Virus record (IMG/VR): IMGVR_UViG_3300043436_004687
Span: 275,636-339,635 of that record
Length of the DNA stretch: 64,000 bases
Reading direction: 5' to 3' (one strand)
From: a virus
A program made the position numbers and the translations under genes. The stretch's first letter is position 1. Each line of letters opens with the position of its first letter. Positions 23,241 to 30,012 of this stretch are shown piece by piece. The notes below the pieces were generated by a model that searched no databases, was not told the origin of the DNA, and saw only the letters and a list, made by a program, of their open reading frames with translations.

Positions 23241-23272
23241 TAAAGGTACAACAAAGGATCCATATATGCAAA
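23241..23272 (-). promoter_or_regulatory. degenerate promoter of small RNA copy b
   Basis: -7 TACCTTTA (23241-23248), -33 TTTG (23269-23272), 20 bp spacer; part of the 116 bp duplication. Confidence 0.55.
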
Positions 23273-23372
23273 TAAAAAGTGTTAAATTTTTACAAATAAA
23301 AAACCCTATTCACTCTGAAGTTTGGAATAGGGTTTTTAAAAACAAATGTTAGTATTAATCAGATAAAACATT
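23257..23372. repeat. 116 bp exact duplication, copy 2
   Basis: Identical to 20846-20961. The right end is the 3' tail of the 94-residue gene without the rest of that gene. Confidence 0.95.
23299..23337. terminator. bidirectional hairpin terminator (duplicate)
   Basis: Exact copy of the 13 bp hairpin at 20888-20926. It is placed between the candidate structured RNA and small RNA b. Confidence 0.8.
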
Positions 23373-23373
23373 C

Positions 23374-23409
23374 GATTTTAAAAATAGGGAATAGTTTTCT
23401 CACCCTATT
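23374..23409 (-). terminator. terminator of the candidate structured RNA
   Basis: On the minus strand AATAGGG, 13 nt loop, CCCTATT and then TTT, a 7 bp stem with a T-run. Confidence 0.65.
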
Positions 23410-23731
23410 ATGATTGAAACTTTAATATCATCCGACAATGGCGCACATATTGGCAAATCGGAATTAAATCAATCTTTGACAAAACCACCTATCTAGTTTT
23501 TATCTTCTCTTTGAGCCGTGTGAAATCAGTTAATATAAAACGGCATTTGATAGGAATTTAAAATAAACCATTGTGTTAAGTTGCGTACACTACTACTTGC
23601 AATATTAATAAGATTTTAAACACTTGTAATCCTAGTCTTCTTTATGGTTTATTATTTTTTAAAATGAAAGGTAAGTCTTGATGTCTTACGTTAATTCGTT
23701 TTATGATGGCTTGCTTACAACCCTCTCATTT
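23374..23731 (-). ncRNA. candidate structured RNA of about 350 nt
   Basis: No frame longer than a few dozen codons in either strand, but bounded by a strong promoter (23738-23769) and an intrinsic terminator (23374-23409). Within it I can pair GUAAG/CUUAC, AAUAAACCAU/AUGGUUUAUU (long-range), GCCGU/ACGGC and UCCGA/UCGGA. These GC-rich stems stand out in an AT-rich genome. No hallmark of RNase P RNA, tmRNA, SRP RNA or a group I intron was seen. Confidence 0.65.
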
Positions 23732-23737
23732 CTTTTA

Positions 23738-23769
23738 CAAAGGTAATTCTTTTATTTTAAACTACCAAA
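23738..23769 (-). promoter_or_regulatory. promoter of the candidate structured RNA
   Basis: -7 TACCTTTG (23738-23745), -33 TTTG (23766-23769), 20 bp spacer. The TACC form is the one used by the small-RNA elements. Confidence 0.78.
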
Positions 23770-23778
23770 TATTTTTTG

Positions 23779-23916
23779 TTAAATTTTCAATAAAGTTTTA
23801 CATTCTAAACCAAATGAATTGTTTATAAAAACCTCTTTCATTTGATATTTTCTACCATTCTTTAATTGGAATTTATCCAATGCGTCTTGACTTTTAAATT
23901 CTTTTATGAATGTCAT
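23779..23916 (-). CDS. small protein, 45 aa
   Basis: ATG 23916; MTFIKEFKSQDALDKFQLKNGRKYQM then a second strand FINNSFGLECKTLLKI. 1 bp after the upstream gene. Not recognised. Confidence 0.65.
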   Translation of the reverse strand: MTFIKEFKSQDALDKFQLKNGRKYQMKEVFINNSFGLECKTLLKI

Positions 23917-23917
23917 A

Positions 23918-24169
23918 TTAAATAAATTTTCGTATGTTGTCAGCCTCTTTTTTATATTCAGAAGTTTTGATTTTATATTCTGAACATACGTCTTCTAAAA
24001 TTGTCAAAGCCAACAAAGAATTATGTTTTAAGAATTCGCTATCTGAACCAATAGCACCGCTATTTAAAGCACGTTCTAATTTCTTGAATGCGTTTTCTTC
24101 AATATCTTTTAACATTTGTTTTACTCTTACTTTGGAGTATCTTAATGCAGTTTTTTTAGTATTGTCCAT
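23918..24169 (-). CDS. hypothetical helical protein, 83 aa
   Basis: Not recognised. Basic N-terminus (KKTALRYSKVRVKQ) then a charged helical body; no cysteine pair. First of two genes under one promoter. Confidence 0.78.
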   Translation of the reverse strand: MDNTKKTALRYSKVRVKQMLKDIEENAFKKLERALNSGAIGSDSEFLKHNSLLALTILEDVCSEYKIKTSEYKKEADNIRKFI

Positions 24170-24196
24170 AATGTATTTTGATTAATATTTCTTTAG

Positions 24197-24228
24197 CAAA
24201 GATATGAATTAATATTTAAACTACCAAA
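24197..24228 (-). promoter_or_regulatory. Bacteroidota-type promoter
   Basis: -7 TATCTTTG (24197-24204), -33 TTTG (24225-24228). Leader CTAAAGAAATATTAATCAAA keeps the ATTAATCAA end. Confidence 0.82.
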
Positions 24229-24237
24229 TAAAAAATG

Positions 24238-24549
24238 TTAAAGTTTTCTATAATCAAAATTAATAAGGGAATTGCCTCTTGCTCTCTTTTGAATCATTGG
24301 TAAAAATCCAGCACTAAAATAAGGATATTGCCTTTCTAATTCTTTGAATTTTTTTGTACGTCTATCTAACTTTTCAATTACAATATGTACCTTTAATTCA
24401 AAATAATCAAATATGTTAACATTCAAATCAGCAATTTCCTGGCTTTCAAACATTGTACTATTGCATTGTCTATTGGTAAGATTTTCTTTTGCGTTAAGCA
24501 TAATAAATGTATCTCTACCTATCTGAACTAAACTAAATACTTTTTTCAT
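24238..24549 (-). CDS. hypothetical protein, 103 aa
   Basis: Not recognised. KKVFSLVQIGRDTFIMLNAKENL at the start, then a helix of charged residues (VIEKLDRRTKKFKELERQYPYF). Monocistronic. Confidence 0.78.
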   Translation of the reverse strand: MKKVFSLVQIGRDTFIMLNAKENLTNRQCNSTMFESQEIADLNVNIFDYFELKVHIVIEKLDRRTKKFKELERQYPYFSAGFLPMIQKRARGNSLINFDYRKL

Positions 24550-24579
24550 TTTGTTTTTATTTATTTGATTAATACACTA

Positions 24580-24611
24580 CAAAGATATGAATTTATATTT
24601 TAATATCCTAA
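24580..24611 (-). promoter_or_regulatory. Bacteroidota-type promoter, TTAG variant
   Basis: -7 TATCTTTG (24580-24587), -33 TTAG (24608-24611), leader TAGTGTATTAATCAA. Confidence 0.78.
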
Positions 24612-24615
24612 CAAA

Positions 24616-24834
24616 TTATGATAAACTTTTAGCGCAAAAGCTTTCTTTTACATCTTCAAAGTTTCTTTCAATTAATTCTATAGTTACATTTAAAATATAA
24701 CGTTCATCCGTTTCTTTGTTTCCACATCTTAACCAAGTTGAAACATTTTCAGCATCAATCGCAACTATAAATAAATCCCAATTAATACCACTACTAAATG
24801 TAATTTGTAATCTATATTTATGTGCTTTTTTCAT
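24616..24834 (-). CDS. hypothetical protein, 72 aa
   Basis: Not recognised. YRLQITFSSGINWDLFIVAIDAENVSTWLR looks like a beta-alpha-beta unit. Opposed by the divergent small RNA copy c. Confidence 0.78.
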   Translation of the reverse strand: MKKAHKYRLQITFSSGINWDLFIVAIDAENVSTWLRCGNKETDERYILNVTIELIERNFEDVKESFCAKSLS

Positions 24835-24865
24835 TTTGTTTTTTATTATCTTGATTAATACACTA

Positions 24866-24897
24866 CAAAGATATGAATTAATATCTTATAAAACAAA
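24866..24897 (-). promoter_or_regulatory. Bacteroidota-type promoter
   Basis: -7 TATCTTTG (24866-24873), -33 TTTG (24894-24897), leader TAGTGTATTAATCAAG. Back-to-back with the rightward promoter of small RNA c. Confidence 0.85.
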
Positions 24898-24939
24898 TAA
24901 ATTATCATTTATTTTTATTTGAAATTTTAACACTTTTTA

Positions 24940-24971
24940 TTTGGTGGTTTAAAATATATTTTGTACCTTTG
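24940..24971 (+). promoter_or_regulatory. promoter of small RNA copy c
   Basis: Rightward: -33 TTTG (24940-24943), -7 TACCTTTG (24964-24971), 20 bp spacer. Confidence 0.8.
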
Positions 24972-24975
24972 TTAT

Positions 24976-25055
24976 GTTGAAAGATACAAACAAAGAAAGT
25001 AATGAAAATTATTGATACGTAGACTCCGTCACACCCATATATGAAATATTTTTTT
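24976..25055 (+). ncRNA. small RNA element, copy c
   Basis: Carries the conserved GUAGACUCC segment, but its 3' side has no CUACC. It shares a 36 nt exact stretch (24992-25027) with copy f, which includes an AGUAAU-GAAA-AUUAUU stem with a GNRA-type loop. Ends near CAUAUAUG and a run of T's at 25049-25055. Confidence 0.62.
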
Positions 25056-25064
25056 AAAAGCATA

Positions 25065-25095
25065 AAAAATCCGTATTATAATAATACGGATTTTT
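25065..25095. terminator. bidirectional hairpin terminator
   Basis: AAAATCCGTATTA, TAA, TAATACGGATTTTT, 10 bp or longer stem; serves the leftward 112-residue gene and probably small RNA c. Confidence 0.82.
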
Positions 25096-25104
25096 AAATA
25101 TAAT

Positions 25105-25443
25105 TTAGTATGTAAAATTTCTCGTTCTACCTAAAAGAGTATAACGGCTTTTATCGCCTAAATAAGTCAATTGTACATTAACAACCATTCTTACAATATC
25201 CTCAAAACTTCCACTAGTAAAAGAAACATCTTTCAAACTACCAATTGAAAATTTAACCTTGATAGTTAACACTTCGCAATATTCGGTTTTAGTTGCTTTG
25301 ATTGTATATTTTACATTCAATTCTTTTAAATAGTCTTTAACGTTTCCATTGTACTGAAGTGTTTTACTTCCCATATTCCACCAATGGATTAATAAATTTG
25401 ACTTTAAAATTCTTTCTATTTCTCTTTTGTTGTATGGTTCCAT
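25105..25443 (-). CDS. hypothetical protein, 112 aa
   Basis: Not recognised. EIERILKSNLLIHWWNMGSKTLQY then a beta-rich body. Monocistronic, between a promoter and a strong terminator. Confidence 0.78.
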   Translation of the reverse strand: MEPYNKREIERILKSNLLIHWWNMGSKTLQYNGNVKDYLKELNVKYTIKATKTEYCEVLTIKVKFSIGSLKDVSFTSGSFEDIVRMVVNVQLTYLGDKSRYTLLGRTRNFTY

Positions 25444-25474
25444 AATATTTTTATGTTATTTGATTAATACACTA

Positions 25475-25506
25475 CAAAGATATAAAATAATATTTACATA
25501 CGCAAA
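25475..25506 (-). promoter_or_regulatory. Bacteroidota-type promoter
   Basis: -7 TATCTTTG (25475-25482), -33 TTTG (25503-25506), leader TAGTGTATTAATCAAA. Confidence 0.85.
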
Positions 25507-25519
25507 TAAAAATGCAAAA

Positions 25520-25549
25520 AAAAATCCATTATTTTCATAATGGATTTTT
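25520..25549 (-). terminator. hairpin terminator
   Basis: AAAAATCCATTA/TAATGGATTTTT stem (12 bp) around a TGAAAA loop read leftward, followed by T's. It closes the gene ending at 25576; several other terminators here share this ATTATGAAAATAAT core. Confidence 0.82.
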
Positions 25550-25575
25550 AGACGTTTTAAGCAACGTTATTAGAT

Positions 25576-26130
25576 TTAATGACTACTAACTCTAAATGGT
25601 TGGAAATCTTTAACCTCAAAGCTTTTAATTGCATCCACATCCAATTTAACTTCATTGAATAAATTCAATGTTGGATTGTTTGCACCCTCAACCATTTTTT
25701 TAACGCTTGCATCATACAAAGGAATCAAGTCTTCAACCTTAGCACCGCAATAGATAACATTTGCTTTCATATCTAGCTTAGACATTGCAATATATGTAAC
25801 ATACAAATATTTAATTTCATCTTGACTAAACAAATCGAAATTTTCAGCTAAAAAATCACTTGCTCGGTTTAATTCTTTTGCACCATTCAAAGAAAATGCA
25901 GTAGTTTTAATATGATTGTTTTCATCATAGAATCTAACTAAAAATTGAGAATAGGTAGATTTTTTAGGTTTGTTTTTTAATCCAGTTTTTGGATTGATAG
26001 TTTGCGTTACGTGACGATAACCCTTCTTTTTATCGAATTCAATTGAATCAAACAAAGTAGTTCTAGCTGTGTAACCATAAGGATAATTTTCTACTTCTAC
26101 TACTTCTGATGTTGGGATAAATTTTCTCAT
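25576..26130 (-). CDS. hypothetical protein, 184 aa
   Basis: Not recognised. N-terminal PYGYTARTTLFDSIEFDKKKGYRH; then a basic region with KNKPKKSTYSQFLVRFYDENNHIKTTAFS (a strand run), and a helical, acidic C-terminus with FEVKDFQPFRVSSH. Perhaps a nucleic-acid-binding fold; no motif is decisive. Monocistronic. Confidence 0.8.
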   Translation of the reverse strand: MRKFIPTSEVVEVENYPYGYTARTTLFDSIEFDKKKGYRHVTQTINPKTGLKNKPKKSTYSQFLVRFYDENNHIKTTAFSLNGAKELNRASDFLAENFDLFSQDEIKYLYVTYIAMSKLDMKANVIYCGAKVEDLIPLYDASVKKMVEGANNPTLNLFNEVKLDVDAIKSFEVKDFQPFRVSSH

Positions 26131-26160
26131 TTTGTTTTATGTTATTTGATTAATACACTA

Positions 26161-26192
26161 CAAAGATATAAATTAATATTTACTTATGCAAA
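26161..26192 (-). promoter_or_regulatory. Bacteroidota-type promoter
   Basis: -7 TATCTTTG (26161-26168), -33 TTTG (26189-26192), leader TAGTGTATTAATCAAA. Confidence 0.85.
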
Positions 26193-26193
26193 T

Positions 26194-26433
26194 TTATTTT
26201 GAATTAATTTTGATATTTGAATGAATAAAATAATTGTTATTATCTTTCAATCTCAATTTTCTCAATTTCATAATACAAATATTTGGAATATCTGAAATGT
26301 GGATAATTTTATAATGATTGTTATTAATTCGTTTTAATAATAAAGTAGGGTTTGGATTAAATATTTCATTAATTGAATTGAAAGAACCATTTGGAATACC
26401 TACAAAAATATGTGAATTTTTAAATTTTCTCAT
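26194..26433 (-). CDS. hypothetical protein, 79 aa
   Basis: Not recognised. Asn/Ile/Lys-rich basic protein with two short strands; no cysteine pair. Faces small RNA d divergently. Confidence 0.76.
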   Translation of the reverse strand: MRKFKNSHIFVGIPNGSFNSINEIFNPNPTLLLKRINNNHYKIIHISDIPNICIMKLRKLRLKDNNNYFIHSNIKINSK

Positions 26434-26461
26434 TTGAATTATGTTCTTGATTAATACACTA

Positions 26462-26493
26462 CAAAGATATAAAATAAAATGTTACAATCCTAA
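26462..26493 (-). promoter_or_regulatory. Bacteroidota-type promoter, TTAG variant
   Basis: -7 TATCTTTG (26462-26469), -33 TTAG (26490-26493), leader TAGTGTATTAATCAAG. Divergent from small RNA d. Confidence 0.78.
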
Positions 26494-26522
26494 TAAAAAA
26501 ATGAATTATTTTTTATTTAAAA

Positions 26523-26554
26523 TTTGTGTATATGGATTTTTATTTGTACCTTTG
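26523..26554 (+). promoter_or_regulatory. promoter of small RNA copy d
   Basis: Rightward -33 TTTG (26523-26526), -7 TACCTTTG (26547-26554), 20 bp spacer. Confidence 0.8.
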
Positions 26555-26558
26555 TAGT

Positions 26559-26637
26559 GTTGGTAGTGAAAACTGAAACGGGTTACTAATCAAAAATTAG
26601 TCAGAGGGTGGACTCCGACCTACCTTATATTTTTTTT
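26559..26637 (+). ncRNA. small RNA element, copy d
   Basis: About 79 nt: GUUGGUAGUGAAAACUGAAAC..., internal hairpin ACUAAU-CAAAA-AUUAGU, then GGGUGGACUCCGACCUACCUUAUAUUUU. GGUGG/CUACC can close the 3' terminator hairpin with loop ACUCCGAC. Shares its head and tail with copy e. Confidence 0.72.
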
Positions 26638-26654
26638 AAAAAAAACTGAAGACA

Positions 26655-26687
26655 AAAAAACCATATAAATTTCTTATATGGTTTTTT
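26655..26687. terminator. bidirectional hairpin terminator
   Basis: AAAAAACCATATAA, 5 nt, TTATATGGTTTTTT: 14 bp stem with A-runs and T-runs. Ends the 27061-26780 gene and can terminate small RNA d from the other side. Confidence 0.85.
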
Positions 26688-26779
26688 AATTTATTATTTT
26701 CGATCTCTATTTTATTAAGTATATATTATTTATAGTTACCTATTCGGGTGGTGCTTTATTTCTATCCATCTTTAAATTA

Positions 26780-27061
26780 TTAATCAGCGTTCAAAACTTC
26801 TAAATTGTAACCAATGTTTTCTAATTCGTTAAACAAATCTTTGTATTGTTCTTTGGTTGCATCCTTGCAATTGTTTTTGATAAAATCAGAATGACAAATT
26901 GAGTGTTGCCCTAAATTAGCATAACAATCAAATCCATTATCTTTATTTGGCATTTCTGGGAATACTGCCAAAACCTCGCTAAATGGTTGTTCATCCAATT
27001 CACTTGGTGTATATGTAGCAATGTAAAATTGTACTTTGGTAATTTCTGTATCTTTTTTCAT
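26780..27061 (-). CDS. hypothetical protein, 93 aa
   Basis: Not recognised. EVLAVFPEMPNKDNGFDCYANLGQHSICHSDFIKNNC has three cysteines with no tight pair. Soluble. Monocistronic. Confidence 0.78.
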   Translation of the reverse strand: MKKDTEITKVQFYIATYTPSELDEQPFSEVLAVFPEMPNKDNGFDCYANLGQHSICHSDFIKNNCKDATKEQYKDLFNELENIGYNLEVLNAD

Positions 27062-27091
27062 TTTGTTTTTATTTATTTGATTAATACACTA

Positions 27092-27123
27092 CAAAGATAT
27101 GAATTTATATTTTAATATCCTAA
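27092..27123 (-). promoter_or_regulatory. Bacteroidota-type promoter, TTAG variant
   Basis: -7 TATCTTTG (27092-27099), -33 TTAG (27120-27123), leader TAGTGTATTAATCAAA. Confidence 0.78.
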
Positions 27124-27134
27124 TAAAATATCAA

Positions 27135-27467
27135 TTATTTTCTAAAACCATTTAAAAGTTCATCTAGTAAAATATAACCTACTCCGATAAATGGTAAACC
27201 GCTATTTGGTTCGTAGTTATAATTGTATTGTAGTCTAATTTGCAATTCATTATTTTTATCTAATAAGAAATTTTGAAATCTACTAAATCCAGTAATTGAT
27301 TTTTTAAGAATTTCGTTTACTTCTTTATCAGCTTTTTTTTCTTCATCTGTAAAATCACTTCTTTTTATTCCTTCATAACCTTTATTTTGAAGTGTTAATG
27401 ATGGAAAATTTTTATAAATTTCTAATAAAGTTGAATGTTGCTCCTTAGTTAATAAATTGATTTTCAT
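27135..27467 (-). CDS. hypothetical protein, 110 aa
   Basis: Not recognised. Helical N-terminus, then SRFQNFLLDKNNELQIRLQYNYNYEPNSG and a C-terminal GVGYILLDELLNGF. Monocistronic. Confidence 0.78.
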   Translation of the reverse strand: MKINLLTKEQHSTLLEIYKNFPSLTLQNKGYEGIKRSDFTDEEKKADKEVNEILKKSITGFSRFQNFLLDKNNELQIRLQYNYNYEPNSGLPFIGVGYILLDELLNGFRK

Positions 27468-27498
27468 AATGATTTTATTTATCTTGATTAATACACTA

Positions 27499-27530
27499 CA
27501 AAGATATAAATTAATATTTAGATATACAAA
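27499..27530 (-). promoter_or_regulatory. Bacteroidota-type promoter
   Basis: -7 TATCTTTG (27499-27506), -33 TTTG (27527-27530), leader TAGTGTATTAATCAAG. The -33 touches the stop of the upstream gene. Confidence 0.85.
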
Positions 27531-27531
27531 T

Positions 27532-27825
27532 TTATTTTACTTTATTTTCACTATATAATTTTTTCGCTTTATATTGATAACTACCAAAAGAAACAATATG
27601 TTTTTCTACTAAATTATGAATAGTTGCATTATTACTTTCACAAGCTTTTGACAACCTACCTATAAAAACCTTATAAGTTAAAGCACCATTATTAAAATCC
27701 TCAATTGATTTTCTTGCTTTCCAATAGTTTTGATTTTCAGTAGTTCCGTGATTTTCATTTGGAAAAAATCTACTAGTTACTTCCGTAGCCACCTTATTGA
27801 AAAAATCTTCTGTTGTATGTATCAT
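27532..27825 (-). CDS. hypothetical protein, 97 aa
   Basis: Not recognised. Helical, with FNNGALTYKVFIGRLSKACESNNATIHNLVEKH in the middle. The start is 31 bp after the -7 box. Faces small RNA e divergently. Confidence 0.78.
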   Translation of the reverse strand: MIHTTEDFFNKVATEVTSRFFPNENHGTTENQNYWKARKSIEDFNNGALTYKVFIGRLSKACESNNATIHNLVEKHIVSFGSYQYKAKKLYSENKVK

Positions 27826-27855
27826 AATATTTTATTTATCTTGATTAATATGATA

Positions 27856-27887
27856 CAAAGATATAAAATAATATTTTAATATTCTAA
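27856..27887 (-). promoter_or_regulatory. Bacteroidota-type promoter, TTAG variant
   Basis: -7 TATCTTTG (27856-27863), -33 TTAG (27884-27887); leader TATCATATTAATCAAG. Divergent from small RNA e. Confidence 0.78.
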
Positions 27888-27940
27888 TAAAATATGTTAA
27901 AATTTAATCATAAAATATTTTAAAAATAATTGTATTTTTA

Positions 27941-27972
27941 TTTGGTAGTTTAAAATAATTGTCGTACCTTTG
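27941..27972 (+). promoter_or_regulatory. promoter of small RNA copy e
   Basis: Rightward -33 TTTG (27941-27944), -7 TACCTTTG (27965-27972), 20 bp spacer. Confidence 0.8.
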
Positions 27973-27976
27973 TAGT

Positions 27977-28056
27977 GTTGGTGGTGATAACCGAAACAGG
28001 CTCCTACAATTCTTTTGCGGGCGGAGGGTGGACTCCGACCTACCTTATATTTTTTT
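27977..28056 (+). ncRNA. small RNA element, copy e
   Basis: About 80 nt. Head GUUGGUGGUGAUAACCGAAACAGG and tail GGGUGGACUCCGACCUACCUUAUAUUUU match copy d, but the centre differs and can fold as CUCC...GGAG around CUACAAUUCUUUUGCGGGC. The conserved ends with covarying-looking centres support a real RNA. Confidence 0.74.
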
Positions 28057-28073
28057 AAAAAAAAAGATATAAA

Positions 28074-28104
28074 AAAATTCCATATATTAACTATATGGAA
28101 TTTT
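28074..28104. terminator. bidirectional hairpin terminator
   Basis: AAAATTCCATATA, 5 nt, TATATGGAATTTT, 13 bp stem. Ends the 28727-28122 gene. Confidence 0.83.
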
Positions 28105-28121
28105 CAAAACCAAACCAAAAC

Positions 28122-28727
28122 CTATTTAACCAATCTTAAAAAATCATCCAATTTACTACCACATCTTAAAGTAATTTTTTCGTAAACATGACCATTGTCC
28201 CCAATCTCAAAAAAGTATTCAACGTCTTCAGTTCTCAAGCTACCCTTTTTACCACCTTTAACGCTATTGTGAACCTCTAAACCAGTGTTTTGTATTCTAG
28301 TTAAAAACGCATTTGTTTTTTCATCAATTTCGTTTTGTTCAATGTTTTTTAAAACCTCAACCGCTTGCAAATAACTTAACCAATCATCCATTTTTTTAAT
28401 GGTTGGTTTACCTACTTTGTTAGGCATAACTAAATCGTGCTTTATATCAGTTTTTGAACCATTAAGTAAAGAAAACTCGAAACTAGTTTCGTTGTAACGC
28501 TTAAATGGTCTTAACAAAATACCTTTAAACTCAACATATACATCAATAATATCGTGGTAATTTTTTATTTGTTCAATATCATTTTTAACATCTAAATAAG
28601 GAATAATTTTTACAATCCCTTCAAAGTGTTTTAAACTATCTAATTTTTCTTTTAAATATTTTTCACTATATTCAGTTAAAATGTAACCTTCTTTTTTTGC
28701 TTGCTCTAATGTAATTTGATTTTTCAT
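28122..28727 (-). CDS. hypothetical protein, 201 aa
   Basis: Not recognised. N-terminal YILTEYSEKYLKEKLDSLKHF helix, a beta-rich middle, a helix QAVEVLKNIEQNEIDEKTNAF, then VKGGKKGSLRTEDVEYFFEIGDNGHVYEKITLRCG. The last segment looks like a beta hairpin. Monocistronic; leader as in other early genes. Confidence 0.8.
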   Translation of the reverse strand: MKNQITLEQAKKEGYILTEYSEKYLKEKLDSLKHFEGIVKIIPYLDVKNDIEQIKNYHDIIDVYVEFKGILLRPFKRYNETSFEFSLLNGSKTDIKHDLVMPNKVGKPTIKKMDDWLSYLQAVEVLKNIEQNEIDEKTNAFLTRIQNTGLEVHNSVKGGKKGSLRTEDVEYFFEIGDNGHVYEKITLRCGSKLDDFLRLVK

Positions 28728-28758
28728 AATTAAATAATGTTTGTTGATTAATACATAG

Positions 28759-28790
28759 CAAAGATATAAATTAATATTTACATATACAAA
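28759..28790 (-). promoter_or_regulatory. Bacteroidota-type promoter
   Basis: -7 TATCTTTG (28759-28766), -33 TTTG (28787-28790), leader CTATGTATTAATCAAC. Confidence 0.83.
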
Positions 28791-28812
28791 TAAAATATGT
28801 TAAAATTTCAAA

Positions 28813-29301
28813 TTAATCTATACCCCAACCACATTCGTCATACTCATTACTATTTTTGCAAATATAACAAGCAATTACATTAATAATTTCATTTAAAAAT
28901 AACATAGCATTTTCTTCTAATTCTGTCAAATTTCTAATATCAGTTATATGCTCAACTTCAATTTGATAATCTAAACATTGTAATTGTTTAAATAAATTAA
29001 TTGGACTCAATTTAAAAATAGGAGTTTTTTCAAAAACTTGTAAATTTTCCTTTGCAATTTCAGCATCTAAAACACCCTCGTAATGATGCTTATATTGAAG
29101 TGTAACTGCCAATACATTAATTTTTCTTAACTCATCAACAATCAAATCAATTTCATTTTGCCAATCATTTTTTTTGTTGACAATGTTTTCAAATTTTTCT
29201 TTCAATTCATAAGGCAAATAAAAATTAGATTTTGAAATTAATACTTTCAATGATTCAGCAATTGAATTAAAATGTTTCGGACTGCAAATGTAACTAGACA
29301 T
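28813..29301 (-). CDS. hypothetical helical protein, 162 aa
   Basis: Not recognised. Helical with several hydrophobic heptads (LLAVTLQYKHHYEGVLDAEIAKENLQVF), a TELEENAMLFLNEIINVIACYICKN segment near the C-terminus. Monocistronic. Confidence 0.78.
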   Translation of the reverse strand: MSSYICSPKHFNSIAESLKVLISKSNFYLPYELKEKFENIVNKKNDWQNEIDLIVDELRKINVLAVTLQYKHHYEGVLDAEIAKENLQVFEKTPIFKLSPINLFKQLQCLDYQIEVEHITDIRNLTELEENAMLFLNEIINVIACYICKNSNEYDECGWGID

Positions 29302-29331
29302 AATATTTTATTTTTATTGATTAATACCTTA

Positions 29332-29363
29332 CAAAGATATAAAATAATATCTTAATAAACAAA
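29332..29363 (-). promoter_or_regulatory. Bacteroidota-type promoter
   Basis: -7 TATCTTTG (29332-29339), -33 TTTG (29360-29363), leader TAAGGTATTAATCAAT. Confidence 0.82.
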
Positions 29364-29372
29364 CTTTAAATG

Positions 29373-29579
29373 TTAAATTTTTGAAATTTCACTTGGACTT
29401 AATCTAACATCTTTTTTACAATCAGTAGTACCATATACAAACGAACCTCTTTTCATTGGATATGGTGGAAATGATTTAATAACAAATTCAGTACCCATTG
29501 CAATTTTTTCTTTATAGTCAAAACTCTCTACTAAAGTTTTACATCTATCTCCAACTTTAAAACCTTTATAACTTAACAT
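29373..29579 (-). CDS. hypothetical KOW/SH3-like small protein, 68 aa
   Basis: GFKVGDRCKTLVESFDYKEKIAMGTEFVIKSFPPYP has the strand spacing of an SH3/KOW barrel with a G-D pair. Not otherwise recognised. 3 bp downstream of the 49-residue gene. Confidence 0.75.
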   Translation of the reverse strand: MLSYKGFKVGDRCKTLVESFDYKEKIAMGTEFVIKSFPPYPMKRGSFVYGTTDCKKDVRLSPSEISKI

Positions 29580-29582
29580 AAT

Positions 29583-29732
29583 TTAATCGTTTAAATGTTC
29601 AAATACATCGTTGGTACTCATTCCCATAGTACGAGGAAAATTAATATATTGTAAGTCATTATTTTCATCAATATAACTAAATATATCGTTAACCTCATTA
29701 CTTCTCACAAATTGAATATTACTTGCTTTCAT
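29583..29732 (-). CDS. hypothetical protein, 49 aa
   Basis: ATG 29732 (MKASNIQFVRSNEVNDIFSY) is the correct start: a longer frame would begin upstream of the promoter at 29761-29792. Acidic C-terminus TNDVFEHLND. Not recognised. Confidence 0.76.
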   Translation of the reverse strand: MKASNIQFVRSNEVNDIFSYIDENNDLQYINFPRTMGMSTNDVFEHLND

Positions 29733-29760
29733 TTTTTTATCTTTATTGATTAATACACTA

Positions 29761-29792
29761 CAAAGATATAAATAAAATTCCATATAAACAAA
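29761..29792 (-). promoter_or_regulatory. Bacteroidota-type promoter
   Basis: -7 TATCTTTG (29761-29768), -33 TTTG (29789-29792), leader TAGTGTATTAATCAAT. Divergent from small RNA f. Confidence 0.85.
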
Positions 29793-29845
29793 TAAATTAA
29801 TATCTTTTTTACAATAAAAATAATTTGAAATTTTAACACTTTTTA

Positions 29846-29877
29846 TTTGTATATTCAAAAAACAATTTGTACCTTTG
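29846..29877 (+). promoter_or_regulatory. promoter of small RNA copy f
   Basis: Rightward -33 TTTG (29846-29849), -7 TACCTTTG (29870-29877), 20 bp spacer. Confidence 0.8.
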
Positions 29878-29881
29878 TAGT

Positions 29882-29956
29882 GTTGGTAGAGAATATCCCA
29901 AAAGAAAGTAATGAAAATTATTGATACGTAGACTCCAACCTACCTTATATTTTTTT
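29882..29956 (+). ncRNA. small RNA element, copy f
   Basis: About 75 nt: GUUGGUAGAGAAUAUCCC, an AGUAAU-GAAA-AUUAUU hairpin shared exactly with copy c (29901-29936 equals 24992-25027), then GUAGACUCCAACCUACCUUAUAUUUUUUU. GUAG/CUAC can close the terminator hairpin. Confidence 0.74.
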
Positions 29957-29970
29957 ATAAAGATATAAAA

Positions 29971-29999
29971 AAATATTCCATACATTATATGGAATATTT
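29971..29999. terminator. bidirectional hairpin terminator
   Basis: AAATATTCCATA, 5 nt, TATGGAATATTT, 12 bp stem. Ends the 30294-30013 gene. Confidence 0.83.
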
Positions 30000-30012
30000 A
30001 AAAACATATTAA

